DNA of 64,000 bases, taken from Deltaproteobacteria bacterium (lineage in GTDB: Bacteria > Desulfobacterota > Desulfarculia > Adiutricales > Adiutricaceae). Below the pieces are notes generated by a model. It searched no databases and was not told where the DNA came from. It saw only the letters and a list, made by a program, of their open reading frames with translations. The translations under genes and the position numbers were made by a program. The stretch spans positions 32,476-96,475 of the forward strand of contig JAISEL010000023.1 in assembly GCA_031264185.1 (NCBI GenBank), read 5' to 3'. Of this stretch, positions 45,107 through 54,621 are shown in pieces (positions within the stretch are counted from its first letter, which is position 1; the number at the start of each line of letters is the position of its first letter).

Positions 45107-46921
45107 ATGTACGAAGTTGTTGATGTCGAAACTGGATTGCCTGTTAAATCTGATCTTATCGAAGAATCGGAAGAAGAAATTATTAACGCAATTCGTAATA
45201 ATGTTAAAAATAATCCAATTTTATCCGACTTTGTCTCTAAAGCCTCTACTGATTCTGAAATTGCGGATATGCCTTTTTCCTGTATTGTTTCGTTGGCTCC
45301 TTTTGATATTTCCATCATTAGCGATGACTTTGTTATTGAGGCTTTTAAAAAACAACACGTCGGCGATGCTGAACTTTTTAAAATCCTAATGGAAGGCCGC
45401 TATATCCGGGATCATAGCACAGCTAATCTCCAAGGTGAATTCGGTCAGTTCTATCGCTGGGATAACCACAGCTGGACTCCGGACCGGGATTTCAGCATAA
45501 TGTCACAATTTACCCCCTTACAGGAGTTATATAATCGGGTCAGCGAAAAATATAATTCTTTAGCCCAGGATTTATCCAATAAAATAGACGATCTAGAAAA
45601 AGAAGAAAAAAAAACTCCCAATGTGTCCAATAGGAATTTTTCTGACGAAATTAAGAAATTCCGCGTTTTAATAGGTTCTTATGAAACAGCCGCCAAGTCT
45701 TTTAAAACCAGAGGCCAGGATGTCTTGAAGCGGCCCAGAATGATCCATATCCTTAATCAAGCTTGTTCAGGCGGTATGGGCGTTCCTACAGATAAATGGA
45801 ATAATCAGCCGGAATTTTTACCTTGCCTGAACGGCACTGTTAATTTGAGAACAGGCGAGCTAATGGAGCCTGACCCGGAACATTATTTTAACAAAGTAGT
45901 TCCATGGGAATTTAAAGGCCTTGATGAACCTTGTCCCAAATGGGATGCCGTCTTATCTCAATGTCTTACCGGCGACCTTGAATTAATCAGCTATTTTTCA
46001 GCTTGTATCGGCCAGGCCGTTACCGGTTTTCAAAGTAAAGACCTTTTTTGCGCTTACGGCCCTTCAGCTTCTAACGGCAAGACTATGATTTTTGAGACTC
46101 TTCATAAATTATTAGGCTGTTTTTCGACTCATCTGTCGGTCCTTCACTTACTCAAACAGGGCCCTAAGACCGCCGGTGCTCCTCAAGCAGAGCTGGCTGA
46201 ACTTCGGGGTGTTCGGATGGCTATTGCCGCAGAGCCTGGCGATAAGGAGTATTTAGATCTTGGTCAGGTCAAGCTTCTGACATCCGGCGGAGATCTTCTT
46301 AAAACTCGAGCTCCTTATGCTGTCAGATCAATAGAATTTATCCAAAGCCATTCCCTTTTTCTCCATTGCAATACAATTCCGCGTTCAAGCAGCGGGGATA
46401 AAGGTCTGGCCAACCGACTCAGGATCATTCCTTTTGAGGCTAGATTTATTGACCCGGCCAGCGGTCCGGAAGACCCGACGAATCATATTTATCACCAAAT
46501 TAACAGCACTGTTTTAGGGAAAGCATTGGAACAGGAAATGTCCGGAATTTTAGCCTGGGCCGTCAGAGGGGCCATAGAGGTTTTAGAAAATGGGCTGCCT
46601 AAATGTCCGCAGAGAGTTGTGGAAGAGACTGAAGAATATATTATGGATAATGATGTTATCTCACAATTTTTATTGGCTGAATGTGTCAAAGATATTCAGG
46701 CCGCCATAGAAGCTAAAATTTTATACGGCGCTTTTGAACAATTTTGCCAAAAGAGCCTTTTATTAAAAGATAACAGAATTCTTTCAATGAAAAATTTTGG
46801 CCTGAGAATGAACGCTTTTTGCCGTAAAAAAAGAACAAGCAAACATATTCTTTATTTGGGAATTAGGCTTATTAAAGATAATTCTCCGTGTTTTATTGAT
46901 ATTTCAGACTACAAAAGCTAA
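45107..46921 (+). CDS. P4-type primase-helicase (D5_N/SF3)
   Basis: A replication protein of about 604 residues from the chosen start. The central region has CLNGTVNLRTGELMEPDPEH and FNKVVPWEF, then the D5_N/SF3 helicase: GPSASNGKTMIFETL (Walker A, about residue 320), IAAEPGDKEYLDLGQVKLLT (Walker B area) and FLHCNTIPRSSSGD with the SF3 sensor asparagine. The C-terminal 70 residues (LYGAFEQFCQKSLL, ILSMKNFGLRMNAFCRKKR, YLGIRLI) are a winged-helix-like module repeated in two downstream reading frames. The open frame reaches back to 44900 and overlaps the HTH gene; the ATG at 45107 is a reasonable start, but not certain. Confidence 0.85.
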   Translation: MYEVVDVETGLPVKSDLIEESEEEIINAIRNNVKNNPILSDFVSKASTDSEIADMPFSCIVSLAPFDISIISDDFVIEAFKKQHVGDAELFKILMEGRYIRDHSTANLQGEFGQFYRWDNHSWTPDRDFSIMSQFTPLQELYNRVSEKYNSLAQDLSNKIDDLEKEEKKTPNVSNRNFSDEIKKFRVLIGSYETAAKSFKTRGQDVLKRPRMIHILNQACSGGMGVPTDKWNNQPEFLPCLNGTVNLRTGELMEPDPEHYFNKVVPWEFKGLDEPCPKWDAVLSQCLTGDLELISYFSACIGQAVTGFQSKDLFCAYGPSASNGKTMIFETLHKLLGCFSTHLSVLHLLKQGPKTAGAPQAELAELRGVRMAIAAEPGDKEYLDLGQVKLLTSGGDLLKTRAPYAVRSIEFIQSHSLFLHCNTIPRSSSGDKGLANRLRIIPFEARFIDPASGPEDPTNHIYHQINSTVLGKALEQEMSGILAWAVRGAIEVLENGLPKCPQRVVEETEEYIMDNDVISQFLLAECVKDIQAAIEAKILYGAFEQFCQKSLLLKDNRILSMKNFGLRMNAFCRKKRTSKHILYLGIRLIKDNSPCFIDISDYKS

Positions 46922-46984
46922 ACCTGACGGGAGAGTTCTCTTAAGCGTGAGTGCCTGTTGTTATCATCTCGTTGGGGAGGCGGT

Positions 46985-47136
46985 TAAAAGATGAGCCGGG
47001 AAGAATACTGCGATATCTCGGAAGAAGTTTTGGCCTCGCAATAAAGTCTTTTCGCCCCAAGAAAAGGGCCTCTGCCGACATTTTTTATTTGGGAATCAAA
47101 TTGACTAAAATTGGTCTATTATCAGCTCTTTTTTAA
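46985..47136 (+). pseudogene. Stranded copy of the primase C-terminal module
   Basis: The frame contains FGLAIKSFRPKKRASADIFY and LGIKL, which aligns with the C-terminus of the primase-helicase (FGLRMNAFCRKKRTSKHILY) and of the antirepressor (FGLSMKSFCSKKRASAGIFY). The DNA is closer to the antirepressor copy (GGGCCTCTGCCG shared). No proper start or upstream domain is present, so it is a duplication remnant. Confidence 0.65.
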
Positions 47137-47171
47137 TTAATTTTTAGTTTTTTCCTTGAGGAGCGCTATTT

Positions 47172-47990
47172 ATGCCGCAAGAACTGATTCCTGTTTCCCA
47201 GACCGAAGTTAACGGCGGAATTCAGCAGACCGTAGATGCCAGGAAACTCCATGAGTTCCTGGAAGTCGGCCGGGATTTTACTACTTGGCTCAAAGGCCGC
47301 ATCAATCGGTACGGTTTCATTGAAAACACTGATTATGTGGTTTTCACCCAAACGGGGGAAAACCCTCTGGGCGGTCGTCCGGCCGCTGAATATTACCTGA
47401 TTCTGGATATGGCCAAACAGTTGGCCATGGTCGAGAGCAATGAAAAAGGCCTCCAGGCTCGCCGGTATTTCATTGAATGTGAACGCCGGGTTAAAACCGC
47501 CTTTGAAGAGATCCCGGACAAGCAATTTAAAATTCTGGAGGCCCAAAACAAGAATTTCCAGGCCGCACTTCTGAATAATATGGCCGATTCCGGTCAATTT
47601 ACCTCAATTGAGTCGATTTTTTTAAAAGCCGAAGCAGTCAGTGTTCTTAGCGGGAAGCCTATAGCCAACTATCTCCCAAAAATTGCTGCCAACTTGGTGG
47701 GCCAGTCCGACGTTCAGTCCCGGAACAAAAAAGCCCGGATTCAGAGACCAGTCAACCGCCCCGAAAATATAGTCTCCCAATTTTTGGCCTGCGAATGTCA
47801 GCCTGAGAAGCTGTCTTCTGTCTCAGCTTTGACTTTGTATAAGGCTTTTTCAACGTATTGTATCGAAAAGTTACTTCTGACCGCATTCGATATTCCTTCC
47901 TTGAAGAGTTTCGGCCTCTCAATGAAGTCTTTCTGCTCCAAAAAAAGGGCCTCTGCCGGCATTTTTTATCTGGGAATTAAATTGAATTAG
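47172..47990 (+). CDS. AntA-type antirepressor with primase-like C-terminal module
   Basis: A 272-residue protein. Residues 15-110 are an AntA/AntB antirepressor domain: VDARKLHEFLEVGRDFTTWL, KGRINRYGFIENTDYVVF, GRPAAEYYLILDMAKQLAMV and ARRYFIECERRVK. Such proteins bind phage repressors and derepress the element. The last 80 residues (LYKAFSTYCIEKLLL, SLKSFGLSMKSFCSKKRAS, YLGIKL) are the same module as the C-terminus of the upstream primase-helicase, an unusual fusion. GAGGAG lies upstream of the ATG. The segment at 110-190 (QAALLNNMADSGQFTSIESI) is a linker. Confidence 0.83.
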   Translation: MPQELIPVSQTEVNGGIQQTVDARKLHEFLEVGRDFTTWLKGRINRYGFIENTDYVVFTQTGENPLGGRPAAEYYLILDMAKQLAMVESNEKGLQARRYFIECERRVKTAFEEIPDKQFKILEAQNKNFQAALLNNMADSGQFTSIESIFLKAEAVSVLSGKPIANYLPKIAANLVGQSDVQSRNKKARIQRPVNRPENIVSQFLACECQPEKLSSVSALTLYKAFSTYCIEKLLLTAFDIPSLKSFGLSMKSFCSKKRASAGIFYLGIKLN

Positions 47991-48019
47991 ATATTTTTCC
48001 ATCTTTTAGCGGTGCAATA

Positions 48020-49084
48020 ATGGGTAAAGCTATTGAATGGTTATCTTACGATGAAAGAGCATCGCTTGCTCTCCATTTATTAGATTCTTCTTCTGAAAAG
48101 AATGGAGATATTTGGGGAAGGTGCCCTTTTCATCCGGAAAAAACCATTGGAGCCTTCCACTATAACGTGGAAAAGGATTTGTTCTATTGCCATGGCTGTA
48201 ACACTGGCGGCGATTTAATTAAACTATTTTCTTTTGTTCAGTACTCAAGAGTCAGCGAAATAGAATCCTTTAAAATATTTGCCTCTCTTTATGCGCCTAA
48301 AAAATCAAATTATCGTCCTTACAATAGGACAAATGTGCGCTTAAATGCTATAAATGAATTTAAGCCCAGAGATTTACATATCCCTAATCGACAATGGTCG
48401 GAAAAAGCTGAAACTTTTGTTTTTGACTGCAGAAAAAGAATGGTTAACAGTCAGGAGGTCTGGAAATGGCTGGCTGTTGAAAAATATATTGATATATCTC
48501 ATGCTCTTAAATTTAATCTTGGCTGGAATGATCAACCTCGGTGTTTTCTGCCGGAAGATTGGGGGCTTGAGTCTCGACACAAAAATGATATAATTTTTGT
48601 CGGTATAGGTCTGACTATTGCCACCCGCTGGGAAAATCAAGTGGTTAAAATAAAAACCAGGCTCGAAATTCCTTATAATGATCAACGGTATTTTTGTGTC
48701 AAGGGTTCCTCTAATTTATTGTCAATTTATAATGAATCAGAGAATGTTATGGTGGTAGAGTCGGAACTTGACGGCATCCTTTTAGCCTCAACCTGCCCTG
48801 ACTGGTCCTTTGTCGCTACAGGCGGAGCTGCGAAAAGACCCGATAAGACAGTATCAAATTATTTAAATTCAGCTAAAAAGCTGGCTATTTGTCTTGATAA
48901 TGATGATGCCGGTTATATAAATACAAAATTTTATTTAAATAATTTTCCAAAAGCGGTCAACTATCCCTTGCCTATTGCCTGGGGTAAAGATCCTAGCGAG
49001 TCCGCTGCCAATAATCATGACCTCCGAAAATGGATTCTTTGTTTTGATCGCTATTCTGAAGAAGAGAGGAATAGTATGAGGTAA
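48020..49084 (+). CDS. DnaG-like primase (CHC2 zinc finger and TOPRIM)
   Basis: A 354-residue primase. Near the N-terminus the CHC2-type zinc finger appears as CPFHPEKTIGAFHYN...LFYCHGCN (C-x2-H then C-x2-C). From about residue 230 a TOPRIM domain follows, with VMVVESELDGILLAS (acidic first motif) and KLAICLDNDDAGYINTKFYL (DxDxxG-like). It lacks the DnaB-binding C-terminal domain of cellular DnaG, as expected for a phage or plasmid enzyme. It lies 30 bases after the antirepressor and closes the replication operon. Two primase activities (D5-type and DnaG-type) in one element are redundant and odd. Confidence 0.82.
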   Translation: MGKAIEWLSYDERASLALHLLDSSSEKNGDIWGRCPFHPEKTIGAFHYNVEKDLFYCHGCNTGGDLIKLFSFVQYSRVSEIESFKIFASLYAPKKSNYRPYNRTNVRLNAINEFKPRDLHIPNRQWSEKAETFVFDCRKRMVNSQEVWKWLAVEKYIDISHALKFNLGWNDQPRCFLPEDWGLESRHKNDIIFVGIGLTIATRWENQVVKIKTRLEIPYNDQRYFCVKGSSNLLSIYNESENVMVVESELDGILLASTCPDWSFVATGGAAKRPDKTVSNYLNSAKKLAICLDNDDAGYINTKFYLNNFPKAVNYPLPIAWGKDPSESAANNHDLRKWILCFDRYSEEERNSMR

Positions 49085-50300
49085 ATATGGCCCGGATATT
49101 ACTCGAACCCTGGGGATGCCAATAGGGCACCAACTGCGCTGAGAAAACCGTTAAAACGTTAATCAAGCTAAAACGGAATTTTAGCTTCTGGTTTTATGGT
49201 AGGGCGGATATCGGGTAGTATCAGACGGATCCCGTAACACTGTCCGCTAGTGGAAACGTCCCGGTGCGAATACAAGAGGGCACAAGTAAACAGCCATATT
49301 GAGGCTTGAGACTCATCGGTCCCCACCGGAGTAACTGCAGACGCTGCCTGGCTGAAGACAGGATAGAGTAACTCGGCGCAGCCTTGATTCCTTCTGAAGT
49401 CACCGTAATTTTATGCTAATTGCCATAAAATCACATAAAAGGCAGAAATTGGGCGGCCGTTTAGCCCCATATAAAAATAAAGGATTCTGTAGTCTTAGCA
49501 GGAAAACGCCACTTGAGAAACATAGTTATACTTTTGCCGTTATAAAAGATAACTCGGAGAGACAGATTTGACTTGTTTTTTAATTAGTATAAAAAACTTG
49601 GACGGCGGAGTTTTATCTTTAACATGAAGTAATCTTTATTTTTCTTCTTCTAGTGTAGAATCAGTGTAGGGTTAATGTAGGATAGTAAATAAGGCAGCTT
49701 ATTGAAATTATTAAATAAATGGAGAGAGTGCAGGGAGTGTAGGGTTTTTGGAAAAACATCTGGAAAAATTTGAGCAGCCCCCAAAAAAGGTAAAAGTTTT
49801 TTCTATTATATAGTTCTTAAAAACGTCCCTGCACCAATCATCTGTCCACTCCTCAAAATGACAATGGAAAATATCCTGAATAATTTCAGGATGTTACAGT
49901 TGAAAATTTAATAAATCCCTTTAAAGTCGATTGTCCACTAACTATGGTCAGTTTTGCCTTGTTGCTGGCCGGTCCTCTCTTTTCTTCCGGCCTGGAAAAA
50001 AATATTTCAGTTTTTTCTGAAGTTTTTTACTCCAAAGAAGAAAATTTTTTTTGAGCCTAAGCGGCTCGGAAGCCCAGGCCGGAGAGTTGAACGTGTCCAT
50101 TGGGGGGAAGGCTGTAGCGAAAACATAAGATTCGCAACGATGTTTAAAGGGTAGTTTTAAATGGGTTCGTTTAAGAATAGGTAAAGAGAAGCTTTTAACC
50201 CGCTGGCTGAGTTTAGGATCCGGCCAGCGGATTTGATTTGTACGGGGTAAAGCTGATAACTATTTTAGCCGAAAAAGCCGAGGTAAAGATCGCAATTTAG
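49085..50300. other. Gene-free region after the primase
   Basis: No credible gene. The part at 49090-49420 is GC-balanced and may be a decayed gene or structured RNA; I could not match it to a known RNA. 49560-49960 is AT-rich. Confidence 0.4.
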
Positions 50301-50319
50301 CCAAACGGCCTAACTGCGG

Positions 50320-51196
50320 CTAATCTAAGACCAAAGGTTCTATTCCATTTTCTTTCAGATGGCTGTCGCTTCGGGGTGATCCTTAAGCCGGCCTTTTTCA
50401 GTAATTTTAGCCCATCTTCTTTATTTTGCGGCACACCATAGCCGGTGTGTTTCATTTTCCCTAAGAAATAACAAATCAGCATAATTACCACAGGCACGAA
50501 ATTCTGAGAGGATTAGTTCAAAACCTGTAATAGAAACGGTATTACAGCATTCTCATAATTAAATGCCGAGGTAATAGTATAGCTTCCTAAATCACATGAA
50601 GTGGAAAATGATTCTGCCGTTTTGGCCTTATCTTGAGAGACACCATCTCCGCTGCAGTACCTTAAGCCAAGCCTATATTTCCCTAGAGCATCATTGAGTG
50701 CAGCCCTACTGTTTTAGATAAACCATTTTAGGGCTTCATCCTTATTCTGGGGCACACCGTCACCGCCTTCGTATCTTGCACCAAGGGTTGACATCCATTG
50801 AGTTTCCCGCTTCAGCTGCCTCGCGATATATCTGTACGGCTTTTGCCTTATCCATGGCAGCTCCTTCTCAGTTTTCATACATAACCCCAAGACCATACAG
50901 AGCAGCAGTATTTCCGGCTTTGGCTAATTCTTTAGCTTTTCCAAGCTTTCTGACACTGGCCTCGTCCTTAGATATGTCCTGACCGGACTCCTGGAATTTT
51001 TTAGCCGCCGGTCCAGCCGCCTTATCAGTGTCAGAAGAATTATATTACACGGCACGAAACTTTGAGAGGATTAGCTCAAAACCTGTAATAGAAACAGTAT
51101 TACAGCATTCTCAGAATTAGATGCCGAGGTAATAGAGAAGCCTTGAGTCACCAAAAACATAAACACCGCCAGTAGGGCGAAAATTCCTCTGGTCAA
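50320..51196 (-). pseudogene. Secreted Sel1-repeat protein, broken
   Basis: The minus strand begins at a TTG with a GGAG upstream and encodes a signal peptide (LTRGIFALLAVFMFLVTQGF then SITSAS), then stops. Downstream, in shifted frames, Sel1-like repeat pieces appear: AKAGNTAALYGLGVMYEN (about 50880-50940), LGARYEGGDGVPQNKDEALK (about 50720-50780) and GYGVPQNKEDGLKLLKKA (about 50390-50450). About 85 bases around the end of the signal region (51050-51130) are repeated at 50490-50575. Sel1 proteins mediate protein interactions, often at the envelope. The gene is inactivated by several stops. Confidence 0.7.
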
Positions 51197-51523
51197 AAAA
51201 ACTCCGAATTAAAAACACGATGGCCTGCGACAAGCCGCCTTGGGTCACCAGACAGAAAACTTTAGAATTACTGATTTTTTATTTTTTTGAATTTAATAAT
51301 TTGTGAACAAAAAAATTATTGAACACTAATTATAATGTAACCTTAAAATTATGGTTGTCAAGAGGCGATATACAAATTTAGTTATTTCAACAGAAATTTT
51401 TTAGGTTCAGGCAAAGTCCGGATAATATTAGAAATCAGGCTCTCAGCATAAGTGCGATTTAGGGGCTTTTGGTTAGGTGAATTTGCTAAAAATATATTAT
51501 AATTTATATCTATTATAATCAAA

Positions 51524-52738
51524 TTACAGACTTAAACCGTTCTTCTTTACTTTTTTGTCAAAATTTAATCCAGAGCCTTGAACCGGACGTGCCAGAGAGA
51601 TTATTGTCTCCAAAAAAGCTATCCGATCTTTCAACGCATAGCACAAGGCACTGCGGCGCTTGTCTGTTATATGGGGGTTTTGATGCAGAAGTTCGCTGAA
51701 TTCCTCATCAATTCCGACCAAAGATCCTAAATCCAGCCAGCTGAAATCCTTCACCAGTTTAATCTGTTTTCTGTGGTTACTTCGGAAAGGCTTGCTCTCT
51801 CCGTCACCGCGAGCGTATATGCTGTCCGCGATTGTATTGCACCATAAACTGGTTCCGGAATCGAAAATTGGGGCAGGTCCGAGCCATTTCAGGGTTTCTG
51901 CGTTCCGGATCGCTCCAAAATTATGAAAATGCCGGTCTTCATTGGCGATAAGAAAATCAACCGTCAGCATCCGATTGACGCTTTCCTGGACTCCAGGGAT
52001 GCCAAGAGCCTCACAGCGATTCAAAAAATGCTGATATTCAGATACAGACTCTTCCTTTTGGCCAGACAAACGAATTAGCCAGGCGCTGACAAGTTCAGTG
52101 TCCTTTGTTACAAAATCTTCGCAAACAGAAAGAGGTTCAGGACCGATTGGATTTAAAGAGTAAGGAACATGTTGAACACCCAAACGCTTCATAATTGAAG
52201 AGGCGATCACTTCGTTAAAAGGTTCCTGCCGAAAAGGTTGACTGCCTCCTTTAAGCAGCCACGGCTTTCCATCGGCGATGACCCATTTCTTCTTCAGCCA
52301 TCCGTTTGACGTACTGTCTGGAGATATGAGGTTCAATTTTTTGCTTTTTGGTGAAATGCCAAACAACACGTTACCCACGTCTTCTGAAAAATGGTTGTCA
52401 AAAAAATTAACTTCCGCCCAAGTTAACTTTTTGCCGTTAGGTTTTATCCAATATTGATCTGACAAGGATAAACCGTGGTTTTTGCTTAAAAGCTGCTGAG
52501 GAGAAGAGAGCCCCAGAGTCATCAAGGCTTTCCGGATACCTTGACGAGTGTCAGGAATCGAGCGTTCTTTCCACCAATCATTTAAGGCAGTGCGATCAAT
52601 TTGACCGTCTTTGACGGTCACCCCCAATGGGACATGTTCCTGGCAGGACACTTCCCCGACCTTATGGACAACATGGACACTTTCATCATAATCCAGTTCG
52701 GCTACGGCAACTTCTTTATGCATCAAAAAATAGTTCAC
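51524..52738 (-). CDS. HipA-like kinase
   Basis: A 404-residue protein related to HipA/CtkA serine-threonine kinases. The N-terminal part is variable. From about residue 145 the kinase features appear: WVIADGKPWLLKGGS (nucleotide-binding lysine), QEPFNEVIASSIMKRLGV (conserved glutamate helix), MLTVDFLIANEDRHFHNFGA (catalytic aspartate and asparagine, typical NxDRHxxNxG pattern), and GPAPIFDSGTSLW (metal-binding aspartate). No HipB-like partner is adjacent, so a toxin-antitoxin role is doubtful. The GTG start follows GAGG by nine bases. It is AT-richer than the housekeeping genes. Confidence 0.8.
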   Translation of the reverse strand: MNYFLMHKEVAVAELDYDESVHVVHKVGEVSCQEHVPLGVTVKDGQIDRTALNDWWKERSIPDTRQGIRKALMTLGLSSPQQLLSKNHGLSLSDQYWIKPNGKKLTWAEVNFFDNHFSEDVGNVLFGISPKSKKLNLISPDSTSNGWLKKKWVIADGKPWLLKGGSQPFRQEPFNEVIASSIMKRLGVQHVPYSLNPIGPEPLSVCEDFVTKDTELVSAWLIRLSGQKEESVSEYQHFLNRCEALGIPGVQESVNRMLTVDFLIANEDRHFHNFGAIRNAETLKWLGPAPIFDSGTSLWCNTIADSIYARGDGESKPFRSNHRKQIKLVKDFSWLDLGSLVGIDEEFSELLHQNPHITDKRRSALCYALKDRIAFLETIISLARPVQGSGLNFDKKVKKNGLSL

Positions 52739-53232
52739 TGTTCAACCTCTGCATAGCCCTATTTTAAAAGACGGAATAATTATACTTTACCCTCTAAAAA
52801 TTACCAAATAGCCAAATAAAAGAAGGGACCGACTTTTTGATGAAAATAATTATCGAACTAAAAAATTCTTGTAACACAAAAATTAAAAAATCAATGAACT
52901 ATAATTCTACAGTAACACAAAAATTTGGGTTATCAAATGGTGACATAAAAAAATTTTTTTGACTAACTTGACTGCCTGACATCACCCCAAAAAATCCATT
53001 GCGTTGTTAACCGGTCCGACTGGCCGGAACTACTTCTTTCTTTGGAGCTGGATTTAACAAGAGTAGGCAGCTTTTTTAGGATAATAACATGGAAAATAAA
53101 ACTATAACTCTATTTAGTTAAAAATAAACATAATATGTTATATATTATTTTCAAATTTTTTATTAATTTTTGTTATGTTATCTATATACAGGTAAATTGT
53201 CCGTAGAGGGGCCGTTTTTTACTTTGGAGTTA
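52739..53232. other. Gene-free AT-rich region
   Basis: No supported gene. It contains the HipA-like gene promoter and an AT-rich stretch (53080-53190) that ends at the miniature transposon. Confidence 0.4.
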
Positions 53233-53410
53233 TTACCCTGGCGGATAATTATGATAAAAGAGTTTATCCTTTGTTTCTTCATTCTTTAGCACACTCAAAG
53301 ATTTATGCAATTTCAATAGTCTATTGTAGTATGGCTAGAAAATTATTATACCGTGATCATCTATAAATAATAAGGATTATTTGATCTATCATAATTATCC
53401 GCCGAGTTAA
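53233..53410. mobile_element. TA-flanked miniature transposon, copy 3 (178 bp)
   Basis: The same element as copy 1 in reverse orientation, with TTACCCTGGCGGATAATTA at the left and CCGCCGAGTTAA at the right, TA at 53231-53232 and 53411-53412. Internal blocks ATAAACTCTTTTATCAT (copy 1, reversed here), CAAAGATTTATGCA and ATTATTATACCGTGATCAT match copy 1 closely. Confidence 0.85.
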
Positions 53411-53440
53411 TAATAACTTTCAGAGAGAAATGATTTCATT

Positions 53441-53560
53441 AACTGTCATGAGCAAGGGCTTCACCCCCTGGTCATGAATCAAGCCTTTAGCTATGGCTGG
53501 TACACCAATACAGGACAATAAAAATACAGAAAAATACAAAATGTTGTCTGATTCACGGTA
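53441..53560. repeat. Dispersed repeat, copy B
   Basis: It shares ordered blocks with copy A (24976-25101): CTGTCATGA, CTTCACCCC, GTCATGAATCA and ATGTTGTCTGATTCACGG. It is 30 bases after the end of the miniature transposon. Confidence 0.6.
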
Positions 53561-54115
53561 AGCGTTACGAAGGAAAAACAGCTGCCCTCAGAGTAAGTGC
53601 AAATCATGCAAAAGCCCCCTCTGCCGCCGTCAGAGCCGCAGCCGGAAAACTGGCAAAGACTATGATTTCTTCGCGCCTGTTCCGGCAAAAAGTGCGGAAA
53701 AACCTGTCAATCTAAGGACGGCAGTCCGGATTTTTAATGCTGACAGTCGTGAAAGACGGTCGGATGACAGCCGATCTCATGGCTGTCAGAAATCTGATTT
53801 TACTTTTATATCTAATTGCTTATTAAATTTTATAATTAAGAGTATCAAGTCGATAAAGTTAAAGGGAAAAATTTTTATGCCTAACGTCAATTTATCCTTG
53901 ACAATCAATGCCTGACGTGGTAAATATAGAGACTAAGAATTTTTATATACCATAAAGCATCACTTTTAAAAACAATTATATTATAAATTGCGGTGGTAAC
54001 TGGTTCTGCTTAAGCCTGTGATATCAGATTCGGTTAAAACCCTCCGTAAAATTTCTTATGGCGATAATTTTATGACCCTAAAGCGGCCGAACATAAGCGG
54101 GAATAATTTTGCACT

Positions 54116-54186
<71 letters not shown>

Positions 54187-54621
54187 AAATACTCCAATAA
54201 GCACCAAATTCTGCCTTCCGGCCTGGTCTCTAAAATTGTCCGCAGATTTTCATGGCTGTCATGGGCATCTATATCTTCGGTGCCCTCTATTTTCTCAGGG
54301 TTCACAACTTTTCTCAAACTTTTGGTTTTTGGCCGGTCTTTGTTTTCGGCCAGTGACCGCTTAAGTGGCAGAGCCTATTTTGACCGCATAATGCCGTCAG
54401 GCGGCGGAATATTTGCTGACCTGAAAACAGTAAGAGCCTTGCTGGACTTTTTCCGAGGCACTAACGAATTTCCAGGCCGCAACTCTTATTTTTGGGGTCA
54501 GGCCCGAAGCAGCGACTTAAATTGCATATGGTCGAACCTCCATTCCATATAATTGGCATGGCCGGACCCTGTTCGCCAGGGTGCGTGAATCTTATGCTCA
54601 ACCGGATAAAATAAAAGTATA

